From DASSJT01 sp035691065 (lineage in GTDB: Bacteria; Actinomycetota; Actinomycetes; Actinomycetales; Dermatophilaceae), in NCBI GenBank assembly GCA_035691065.1, contig DASSJT010000256.1:1-5777 (forward strand): a DNA stretch of 5,777 nucleotides. Direction: 5' to 3'. The position numbers and the translations under genes were made by a program. Under the pieces are notes generated by a model. It was not told where the DNA came from. It ran no database searches and saw only the letters and a program-made list of their open reading frames with translations. This document shows, piece by piece, positions 1 to 5,435 of this stretch. How positions within the stretch are numbered: position 1 is the stretch's first letter; the number at the start of each line of letters is the position of its first letter.

Positions 1-231
1 GGCGCTCGCCAGCAGGGTGGCGTTGGGGAAGAGCGCCACGTGGTCGCCCCCGGTGAACTTCAGCCCGCGTACTCCGGTCGGTCCGTCGGAGAAGGCCATC
101 GGTGCCAAGCCGATCGACTCCTCGCCCCAGAGGGTGAAGGCGGTCTCGCCGGTGAGGAGCCGGACCTTGGTCGAGAGGTCGAGCGTGGCGACGAGGGCGC
201 TGAGCTGGTCGGTGGTGAGGGGAGACGACAT
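1..231 (-). CDS. Glycoside hydrolase family 3 (beta-glucosidase-like), N-terminal part, cut by window edge
   Basis: Only the first 77 codons are present; the gene continues beyond the left edge. The translation begins MSSPLTTDQLSALVATLDLS and carries the standard N-terminal signature of GH3 beta-glucosidases: a short helix ending in TKVRLLTGE (residues 21-29, like the family's 'eKv.LLsG'), then FSDGPTGVRG (47-56), whose Asp49 corresponds to the conserved aspartate of the -1 sugar subsite, then FPNATLLASA (68-77). There is no signal peptide, so a cytoplasmic enzyme acting on imported glycosides is inferred. The family hydrolyses beta-linked glucosides, xylosides or related sugars by a retaining mechanism; the exact substrate cannot be read from this part, and the catalytic nucleophile lies outside the window. 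The ATG at 231 is preceded by GAAAGG (250-245) with a long 13-nt spacer, so the ribosome-binding site is only moderate. It lies on the same strand as the GH31 gene but is separated from it by a divergent two-gene operon. Confidence 0.88.
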   Translation of the reverse strand, partial: MSSPLTTDQLSALVATLDLSTKVRLLTGETAFTLWGEESIGLAPMAFSDGPTGVRGLKFTGGDHVALFPNATLLASA

Positions 232-287
232 TGGTGAAGGGTGACCTTTCTGAGGGGACACGAGCGCAGCTGCCTTGCCCGCTGCCG

Positions 288-316
288 TCAAGTGCAGCAG
301 GGAGGGTCGTTATAAT
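288..316 (+). promoter_or_regulatory. Possible promoter for the DsbA-like operon (TATAAT)
   Basis: A perfect -10 hexamer TATAAT lies at 311-316. At 17-bp spacing the -35 position reads TCAAGT (288-293), which is a poor match to TTGACA. If used, transcription would begin near 323, inside the palindromic operator-like sequence, and leave a leader of about 150 nt. A consensus -10 is unusual in such GC-rich DNA. However, the element lies within an AT-rich patch, so a chance match or use on the opposite strand for the GH3 gene is also possible. Confidence 0.35.
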
Positions 317-343
317 CAATAGTGCCTATTAACTATTTATCAT
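312..343. promoter_or_regulatory. Operator-like imperfect palindrome with repeated CTATT half-sites
   Basis: Arms ATAATCAATAG (312-322) and CTATTTATCAT (333-343) are inverted repeats matching at 9 of 11 positions around a 10-bp centre. Within it the unit CTATT occurs three times: inverted at 318-322, direct at 326-330 and direct at 333-337. This gives overlapping possible dimer sites, AATAG-N3-CTATT and AATAGT-N8-ACTATT. Its position over the predicted transcription start of the DsbA-like operon suggests a repressor site. The likely candidate is the regulator encoded second in that operon, but this is inference. Confidence 0.45.
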
Positions 344-429
344 TTCGTTACCGAACTCTCCGGGCGCCCGGCGCGACATCCCGAACGAGTCGAGCAGATC
401 TGCTCTGCCCGACCCTTCCCTTTGATACG

Positions 430-440
430 AACTATTTGTA
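430..440 (+). repeat. Second copy of the AACTATTT element
   Basis: AACTATTTGTA at 430-440 repeats the AACTATTTAT found at 331-340, sharing the exact octamer AACTATTT at a distance of 99 bp. It sits 36 bp before the DsbA-like start codon in an otherwise GC-rich leader. It could be a secondary operator half-site or part of a downstream promoter; no good -35/-10 pair could be fitted around it. Confidence 0.4.
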
Positions 441-464
441 AAAATGGCTCTACTGCCCGGCACC

Positions 465-470
465 GAGGAG
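465..470 (+). promoter_or_regulatory. Shine-Dalgarno site fixing the DsbA-like start
   Basis: GAGGAG ends 5 nt before the ATG at 476, which is a strong ribosome-binding site. It decides for this ATG over the in-frame TTG at 422, which has no such site. Confidence 0.75.
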
Positions 471-475
471 CCCTG

Positions 476-1267
476 ATGACCATCACCGACCACCGAAGCC
501 ACCTCCCCGCCACCTCCATCGCCGACGCTGCCGAGGCCATCGGAGTGGTTCTCTACGGCGACTTCACCTGCCCCTGGTCCTACCTCGCCTACCGCCGGTT
601 GGCGGCGCTCCGAGTGGCGGGGCTGGGCTTCGAGTTCCGCGCCGTCGAGCACGACCCGTGGCGGGCGCACGAGACCTCACGCAGCGAGCAGTTCGCCGAG
701 GTGCAGCGCGAGATGGACACCGTGCTCGGCTGCCTGCGGCCCGACGAGGAGCTCCCCTACACCTTGGCCGGGTTCGTGCCGCACACCAAGGCGGCCGTCT
801 CCGGCTACGCCGAGGCCGCGGCCGCGGGCGTGGCCGACGTTGCGGCGCCCCTGCTCTTCGAGGCGTTCTGGCGCCACGGGCTCGACCTCAGCGATCCGAG
901 GGTCGTCCGCACGCTTCTCGGTGAGGCGATCATGGGCGGCTCCTCGTCGAGCGACCCCTTGCGCCGCTGGGGACACGCGGTTGACGTGACCGGCGGCCCG
1001 ATGACGACGGCCGCATGGCGGCTGGTCCGCGAATGGCGGGGTGAGTGGACCAGCCTCGGGAAGGAGGTCGTCCCCGTGCTCGTCCCCCACGACGAGCCAC
1101 CTGTCTTCGGCGTCGACGCGGTGCAGCACGCCGGTGAGCTCATGGGCGAATGGGCGGTTGACCCGTCCACCCCACTCGAGTGGCCCCAGCCGGGGCCGCG
1201 GCAGCCGGTCGACGGCTTCAGCCGCAGGCAGGTGCTGTACCTTCCGCCGGTGGCGCGAGCCCGCTGA
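476..1267 (+). CDS. DsbA-family thioredoxin-fold protein (CPWS type; FrnE/HCCA-isomerase-like)
   Basis: The protein has 263 residues. After a 23-residue N-terminal tail it opens with the DsbA-superfamily first strand and active-site loop, GVVLYGDFTCPWSYLAYRRL (residues 23-42). The usual CPWC is here CPWS, leaving one active-site thiol, Cys32. The only other cysteine is Cys86 in VLGCLRP. The helical insert (about 65-190) and the C-terminal segment VFGVDAVQHAGEL match the overall plan of DsbA-like oxidoreductases and 2-hydroxychromene-2-carboxylate isomerases. In that superfamily CPWC members exchange disulfides, whereas CPxS members are often glutathione- or mycothiol-linked isomerases or transferases. 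No signal peptide or membrane segment is visible, so it should be cytoplasmic. The substrate is unknown. It is followed one base later by a SufR-like regulator, so the two are almost certainly co-transcribed, which suggests a role in thiol or oxidative stress. Fold assignment is fairly firm; reaction is not. Confidence 0.8.
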   Translation: MTITDHRSHLPATSIADAAEAIGVVLYGDFTCPWSYLAYRRLAALRVAGLGFEFRAVEHDPWRAHETSRSEQFAEVQREMDTVLGCLRPDEELPYTLAGFVPHTKAAVSGYAEAAAAGVADVAAPLLFEAFWRHGLDLSDPRVVRTLLGEAIMGGSSSSDPLRRWGHAVDVTGGPMTTAAWRLVREWRGEWTSLGKEVVPVLVPHDEPPVFGVDAVQHAGELMGEWAVDPSTPLEWPQPGPRQPVDGFSRRQVLYLPPVARAR

Positions 1268-1268
1268 G

Positions 1269-1937
1269 GTGTCGACCGGTCTGGGGCCCACCAGGCGCCG
1301 CGTCCTCGCGGCGCTCCAGGACGCCCCTGCCCCATTGTCGGCGGCCGAGGTCGGCGAGCTGCTCGGGCTCCACAGGAACAGCGCCCGCTTCCACCTCGAC
1401 GCCCTCGTGGACAGCGACATGGCGCACCGCGCGGCAGGAGAGCGCACCACTGTCGGTCGCCCTTCGATCGTGTATGCCGCCTCGGCCGCGGCTCCGCAGG
1501 TCGCTCCCCGCAGCTACCGGGCCCTCGCTCAGATCCTGGTCCGCCACCTCCAGGGCCAAGCACGGCCCCGGGCCGCTGCCGAGGCCGCCGGAAGGCTGTG
1601 GGGCCGGGAGCTGGCCGCCGCTCACAGCGCTGGTCCGACGGAGACTTCGCACCAACCGCTGACCCGCCGGGAGGCGGAGCGGGCTGTCGTCGCGGGCCTG
1701 GAGTCGCTGGGTTTCAGGTCGCAGGCGGTGCGATCCGGCACGGGCACCCGGGTCGACATCCGCCCGTGCCCCTTCCTCGAGCTGGCCCAGACCAGTGGCC
1801 CAGTGGTCTGTTCCGTCCACAGCGGCCTGATGGCCGGACTCCTCGCCGAGCTCGACGCGCCACTCACGCTCGAGCGCCTGGTGCCGTTTGCCACTCCCGG
1901 GACATGCGTGGCGCACCTGGCGCCGCGACCGCGGTAG
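1269..1937 (+). CDS. Winged-helix transcriptional regulator, COG2345/SufR-like
   Basis: The protein has 222 residues and starts with GTG one base after the stop of the DsbA-like gene. No good ribosome-binding site precedes it, so translational coupling is likely. Residues 7-75 form an ArsR/DeoR-type winged helix: RRRVLAALQ, the helix-turn-helix SAAEVGELLGLHRNSARFHLD (about 24-44), and the wing motif VGRPSIVYAAS. The C-terminal half has the COG2345 arrangement RPCPFLELAQ ... VVCSVHSGLMAGLL ... PGTCVAHL, with Cys167, Cys181 and Cys213 spaced C-X13-C-X31-C. In SufR proteins of this group such cysteines hold an iron-sulfur cluster and the protein represses its target under iron-sulfur sufficiency. 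Here one of the four SufR ligands appears absent, so a cluster, another metal or thiol redox sensing are all possible. It probably controls its own operon through the AT-rich operator-like region upstream of 476. It is convergent with the GH31 gene. Confidence 0.82.
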   Translation: MSTGLGPTRRRVLAALQDAPAPLSAAEVGELLGLHRNSARFHLDALVDSDMAHRAAGERTTVGRPSIVYAASAAAPQVAPRSYRALAQILVRHLQGQARPRAAAEAAGRLWGRELAAAHSAGPTETSHQPLTRREAERAVVAGLESLGFRSQAVRSGTGTRVDIRPCPFLELAQTSGPVVCSVHSGLMAGLLAELDAPLTLERLVPFATPGTCVAHLAPRPR

Positions 1938-1998
1938 CCAGCTACCCGGCATACCGGCTGCGCCTCGCGTGAGTGAGTGCCCGGCGTGGCTGCGGCGA
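1938..1998. other. Short convergent intergenic gap, no clear terminator
   Basis: These 61 bp lie between two converging stop codons. The only structure I see is CCGG-cata-CCGG, a 4-bp stem, with no T-rich tail on either strand. A factor-dependent stop or antisense read-through is therefore possible. Confidence 0.5.
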
Positions 1999-4413
1999 TC
2001 AGGGTCGGCGGGCTGCCACCACCTCGGTGAGCGCGCTGAGGACGTCGGCGTCCGCGCCGACGGCCTGGAGCCGGGCAGGGGCGAGGACCGGGTCCTGGAT
2101 CACGATGTCGTACATCAGCGCCTTGTCGGTGTAGCCGATGTGGGCGGCGTTGAGCAGCTCGCGGACGAGGCTCTCGGTGTCGCGCTGCCGCAGCTCACGC
2201 AGGCCGTCCGACCGGACCTCGACCGCGGCGTCGGCCGGGACGCGGCGCAGGTGGACGTGGGTGCGACCAGTGGTCGGGTTGGTGTCGACGGCCGGGTCCA
2301 CGCGCTCGCCACCAACCCGCGCTCGGAGGTCCGAGGGGTCCCCGAAGCCGACCAGGGTGAGCGTGATGTCCCGGTGTGCTGGGACCACCTCGAGGTTGCC
2401 CTCGGCAGGGCCGACCGTGATCGTCCCCTCGGCGGTGTCGAGCACCACCGTGGTCCGCGCCCACTGGGCGGGATCCGCGCCGGTGCCGCGGCCGTCGTCC
2501 TCCAGGAGCGTGAAGCGGCCGTCTTCGCCGGCGAAGACCAGCAGCTCGAGGCTCTCCGGGTTCGTGCCGACGTCGCGGCGCGCGATGGGCGTCTCCGAGC
2601 CGGGGCCACCCGCGCCGTCCAGCGGCACGATGCCCCCGGCCTTGGCGAGGACGGGGAGGGAGTGGATGTCCCGGTGCATGGTCACCTGACGACCCCCGTC
2701 GTAGACCAGTCCCGTGAAGACGTCGAGCCAGGTGCCCTCGGGCAGCCACGCCGTCACCGAGCCGTGGCGGGTCGTCGTCGATGCAGGCGACGTGATGGGC
2801 GCAACCAGCAGCTCGGACCCGAAGAGGAACTGGTTCGGCACCTCGTAGGCCTCCGGCTCGCGGGGGTGCTCGTGGTACATCGGCACGACGAGCGGGATCC
2901 CCTCGAAGGAGGCGCGGTGGTTCATCGTGTGCAGGTAGGGGACCAGGCGTGCGCGCAGACGCAGGGCCTCCTCCATGACCCCCTCGTAGGGCTGGGGGAA
3001 CTTCCACGGTTCCTTGCCGCTGAACCGGTTGGCACCCGAGTGGAGCCGGTTGACCGGCGAGAAGACGCCGAGCTGCAGCCATCGCGTAGCGAGCTCGTCG
3101 TCGCGGTAGCCGAACATGTGTCCGCCGATGTCGTGGCTCCACCAGCCATAGCCGATGTTCGCCGCGGTTGCGGTGAAGTAGGGCTGGAAGGCCAGCGAGT
3201 CCCATGTGATGAGGGTGTCGCCGGAGAAGCCGATCGGGTAGCGGTGGGAGCCGGGGCCGGCGTAGCGCGAGAACGTCAGCGGCCGCCGGCCGTCTCGCCC
3301 CGAGTCGAGGAAGTGGTAGTGGTTGAGCACCCAGAGCGGGTCGATGCCGCGCCGTCGTGAGTAGGGACCGGACTGCCAGTCGATCCACCAGAAGTCGATG
3401 CCGTCCTCTTCCAAGCGACGGTGGAGCACGTCGAAGTAGGCGTCCATGAACTCGGGGTGGGTCGGGTCGAACAGGACCGGGTCCTCGGTGGAAGGGTCGA
3501 GTCCGAGGCGCTCGCAGACCGCGATATACCCCTCCTCGAAGGCACGCACCCCGTCCGCCGGGTGGACGTTTGCGGTGACCTCGTAGCCCTGGTCGTGGAC
3601 CCACTTCAGGAAGCCGCGGGGGTCGGGGAAGAGGTCCCGGTTCCAGGTGTAACCGGTCCAGCCCGAGCCGAAGCGGGCCGGGATGTCGGTGAGGTGCCAG
3701 TCCATGTCGAGGACAAGGATGGAGAACGGCAGGTCGCGCCGCTCGAAGTCGCCGATGAGCGTGCGCAGCTCGGCGTCGGAGTAGGCGTGGTAGCGGCTCC
3801 ACCAGTTGCCGAGCGCGTGCCGCGGCAGCAGTGGCGTCGGGCCGGTGAGGCGGTAGAAGTCGCGCAGCGCCTGGCGGTAGTCCAGGCCGTAGCCGAAGAA
3901 GTAGAGGTCCATGGCGCCCCCGCGGCGCGCCTCGTACCATCCGTCGTCGAGCAGCAGCGGCGAGTGGGAGTCGTCGACGACGCCGAAACCCACCTGGGAG
4001 ACGATTCCGGGCTCGAGCGGGATCGCGCCGTCGGCCTCGTCGAGGGTGCGAGCGGTGCCGCCGAGGTTGCTGCGCGGCGGTACGCCGTAGCGCCACACGC
4101 CGTCGTACTCGGAGGCGCCACCTGTTACGGCGACGGACAGGCCGTTCGCCGAGAACGGCTCGCCGTCGTAGACGATCCGCAGCCAGTCGGTGACGACCTC
4201 GGCGCCGCCGTTGGCGTGGTGCACCGTGAACTCGGGCACCTCGAAGTCGCGGTTGACGGCGAAGCTGCTAGGCCGGTCCTCGAACTGGCCCTCGGGGGCA
4301 TACTCGAGCCGGACCAGGGCGCTCGTCAGGAGGGTGATCCGCCAAGTCTTACCGGCGACCACGGACTCCGGACGGGCCTGGCCGCGATGGTGCTGCACGA
4401 AGTGGGGGAGCAT
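1999..4413 (-). CDS. Glycoside hydrolase family 31 enzyme (alpha-glucosidase/alpha-xylosidase-like)
   Basis: The protein is a complete 804-residue GH31 enzyme, a normal length for the family. It has an N-terminal beta-sandwich (about 15-190, ending in DLYFFGYGLDYRQALRDFY), a (beta/alpha)8 barrel (about 195-520), C-terminal beta domains (about 525-735) and a helical tail of about 60 residues. Barrel motifs include GNWWSRYHAYS (202-212), LDMDWH (235-240), the nucleophile Asp345 in FWWIDWQ (341-347), the acid/base Asp399 in GFSGDT (395-400), and the sugar-binding WSHDIGG (425-431). GH31 enzymes retain anomeric configuration and act on alpha-glucosides, alpha-xylosides or related sugars, some as transglycosylases; the exact specificity is not readable. 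No signal peptide is seen, so it is likely intracellular. I chose the ATG at 4413 because MLPHF begins the conserved region and GAGG (4425-4422) lies 8 nt upstream. The open frame extends further, to 4974, but only through antisense recombinase remains. It shares strand with the GH3 gene, consistent with a glycoside-use locus. Confidence 0.93.
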   Translation of the reverse strand: MLPHFVQHHRGQARPESVVAGKTWRITLLTSALVRLEYAPEGQFEDRPSSFAVNRDFEVPEFTVHHANGGAEVVTDWLRIVYDGEPFSANGLSVAVTGGASEYDGVWRYGVPPRSNLGGTARTLDEADGAIPLEPGIVSQVGFGVVDDSHSPLLLDDGWYEARRGGAMDLYFFGYGLDYRQALRDFYRLTGPTPLLPRHALGNWWSRYHAYSDAELRTLIGDFERRDLPFSILVLDMDWHLTDIPARFGSGWTGYTWNRDLFPDPRGFLKWVHDQGYEVTANVHPADGVRAFEEGYIAVCERLGLDPSTEDPVLFDPTHPEFMDAYFDVLHRRLEEDGIDFWWIDWQSGPYSRRRGIDPLWVLNHYHFLDSGRDGRRPLTFSRYAGPGSHRYPIGFSGDTLITWDSLAFQPYFTATAANIGYGWWSHDIGGHMFGYRDDELATRWLQLGVFSPVNRLHSGANRFSGKEPWKFPQPYEGVMEEALRLRARLVPYLHTMNHRASFEGIPLVVPMYHEHPREPEAYEVPNQFLFGSELLVAPITSPASTTTRHGSVTAWLPEGTWLDVFTGLVYDGGRQVTMHRDIHSLPVLAKAGGIVPLDGAGGPGSETPIARRDVGTNPESLELLVFAGEDGRFTLLEDDGRGTGADPAQWARTTVVLDTAEGTITVGPAEGNLEVVPAHRDITLTLVGFGDPSDLRARVGGERVDPAVDTNPTTGRTHVHLRRVPADAAVEVRSDGLRELRQRDTESLVRELLNAAHIGYTDKALMYDIVIQDPVLAPARLQAVGADADVLSALTEVVAARRP

Positions 4414-4468
4414 GCTCCGAGCCTCGCACACGACCCGTGGCGAGGTGTCGCCTGATTCGTGTGTCCCT

Positions 4469-4489
4469 GGCTCGCGGTGCGCGCGAGCC
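4469..4489. repeat. Hairpin upstream of GH31 (8-bp stem, 5-nt loop)
   Basis: GGCTCGCG (4469-4476) pairs perfectly with CGCGAGCC (4482-4489) around GTGCG. It lies about 56 bp upstream of the GH31 start, where it could be an operator or a leader hairpin. No T-tract follows on either strand, so it does not look like an intrinsic terminator. Confidence 0.55.
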
Positions 4490-4630
4490 GAATATCGCTT
4501 GGGCAGGACGGGTCTCGCAGATGATGAGGGGCATGACCCGACATGCCCCGCGGTCGGAACGACCTTCGACGCCATCGTCTCCGGGACAGGCGAGCTTCGC
4601 AGCCGCATCGCTCGAGCGCCCGTCCCTTGT

Positions 4631-4654
4631 CCGGGTGCCCGAGGGAGCACCCGG
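4631..4654. repeat. Hairpin (8-bp stem, 8-nt loop)
   Basis: CCGGGTGC (4631-4638) pairs perfectly with GCACCCGG (4647-4654) around an 8-nt loop. It lies about 70 bp before the first recombinase remnant codons. It could be an operator, part of an old attachment site or a terminator stem without T-tract; the sequence does not decide. Confidence 0.5.
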
Positions 4655-4725
4655 GTCACCACGGCATACGACGGCGCCGTCTTCCACGACGGCCGGGCGA
4701 GCGCGGACGAGAACTGGCGCCCGGA

Positions 4726-5435
4726 GAAGTCTTTGAGGACAACGACGTGTCCGCGTTCACGGTGCGCAAGGCCTCCAGCGCCTGGGGCCGCGCCCTGGCG
4801 GCGATCGAACGGGACCGACCGGAGTACCTGCTGGTGTACCGGCAGGATCGCATCGGGCATGCTGCGGAATCCGCCGTATGTCGGTGAGATGACGCACCTG
4901 GGCGAGGTGGTCGGGCCGGGGGACTGGCCTGCGGTGTTCGCCCGGGCGACCTGGGAGGCGTTGCAGGCGGCCATGCCCAGGGTGCAGCAGGCACCGCACG
5001 GGAAGAAGGTGGTCTCGCTGTTGGCTGGGATCGCGCGATGCTCGCGGTGTCATGCGCCGATGTGCAGCAGCGGCTGGGGAGTTCGCCGCGTGTGCCGCTG
5101 CAACCTGTCGGTGGGCGGGTGTGGGCGGACCACTCGCAACAGGGCGCTGGTGGACGAATGGGTCACCCGCGAGCTGCTGGGGCACTTCAGCGATGTGGTC
5201 CTCGTCGACGAGCGGTCCGCGGCCAGAGTCGGCCTGCGCCGGGCCGAGCGGGCCTACACCGACGTGCGCTGGCGCATGGTGGACGCGACCACGGCCCACG
5301 AGGAGGGGCGGCTGGACGGCCGGGATTTCTATCCGATCTACGACCGGCTGCGGGCACCGTGCCGAAACCCTGAACGCCCGAGTCAGCACAGGTCGCGCCA
5401 CCCACACGGCCACACGGGACGCCCCGGATCAATGA
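4726..5435 (+). pseudogene. Decayed large serine recombinase (phage-type integrase remnant)
   Basis: Three pieces in three frames together resemble a large serine recombinase. Piece 1 (4726 to about 4854) reads EVFEDNDVSAF ... AIERDRPEYLLVYRQDRI, the second half of the resolvase catalytic domain including the conserved 'DR(L/I)' motif. Piece 2 (about 4856-5353) reads GMLRNPPYVGEM, GEVVGPGDWPAVF and ATWEALQ of the recombinase domain, then a zinc ribbon beginning IARCSRCHAPM (Cys codons at 5039 and 5048) with CRCNLSVGGC, and an alpha-helical RRAERAYTDVRWRMVDATTAHEEGRLDGRDFY segment. Piece 3 (about 5355-5435) continues as RAETLNARVSTGR and stops at TGA 5433-5435. Missing are the N-terminal strand with the catalytic serine and roughly 150 or more residues between pieces 1 and 2, so it cannot be an active integrase. 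Such proteins insert phages and integrative elements by attP x attB recombination; this copy marks an old insertion. Sequencing error could explain the last frame change but not the deletions. Confidence 0.82.

Larger units (their letters stand above)
232..475. other. Divergent intergenic region with AT-rich control block
   Basis: This 244-bp region separates the GH3 gene (minus) from the DsbA-like gene (plus), so it must serve both as promoter region. It is GC-rich at both ends but has a sharply AT-rich core at about 311-347 and a second short AT-rich patch at about 421-446. The core contains palindromic and repeated CTATT elements described separately. An open frame from a TTG at 422 runs into the DsbA-like gene, but those 18 extra residues (ending before the ATG at 476) do not resemble the family. 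Confidence 0.7.
4414..4725. other. Gene-poor region upstream of GH31
   Basis: About 310 bp separate the GH31 start from the first recognisable recombinase codons. All six frames carry short open stretches, none of which matches a family I recognise over a useful length. The minus strand must contain the GH31 promoter, but I could not find a convincing -35/-10 pair. Two perfect 8-bp hairpins lie here. One plus-strand frame (about 4559-4594) reads TTFDAIVSGTGE, which resembles the start of an FAD-binding oxidoreductase, but it lacks the third glycine and has no continuation. Confidence 0.5.

Noticed and set aside
422..475. TTG start at 422 for the DsbA-like gene
   Set aside because: There is no ribosome-binding site there, and the ATG at 476 has GAGGAG at 5-nt spacing.
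1041..1268. Upstream start at 1041 for the regulator
   Set aside because: It would overlap the DsbA-like gene by 76 codons of Ser/Arg-rich shadow sequence; the GTG at 1269 starts right at the conserved domain.
677..1563. Long minus-strand frames opposite the DsbA-like and regulator genes
   Set aside because: They are antisense to two genes with recognisable motifs and show only low-complexity Arg/Gly/Ala text.
1888..3360. Plus-strand open frame of 490 codons opposite the GH31 gene
   Set aside because: It is antisense to a clearly conserved GH31 enzyme; its Arg/Val/Asp-rich translation has no family motif and arises from high third-position GC.
2195..4096. Minus-strand open frame of 633 codons overlapping GH31 in another frame
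   Set aside because: Its translation is an Arg/Pro/Leu-rich frame-shifted version of the GH31 sequence.
3421..4455. Plus-strand open frame of 344 codons opposite the GH31 N-terminal half
   Set aside because: Same reason: a shadow of the GH31 reading frame, rich in Val, Glu and Ala, with no ribosome-binding site or domain.
4414..4974. N-terminal extension of GH31 to a start at 4974
   Set aside because: The extra 187 residues run antisense through recombinase remains and share nothing with the family; the ATG at 4413 with GAGG 8 nt upstream fits the conserved N-terminus.
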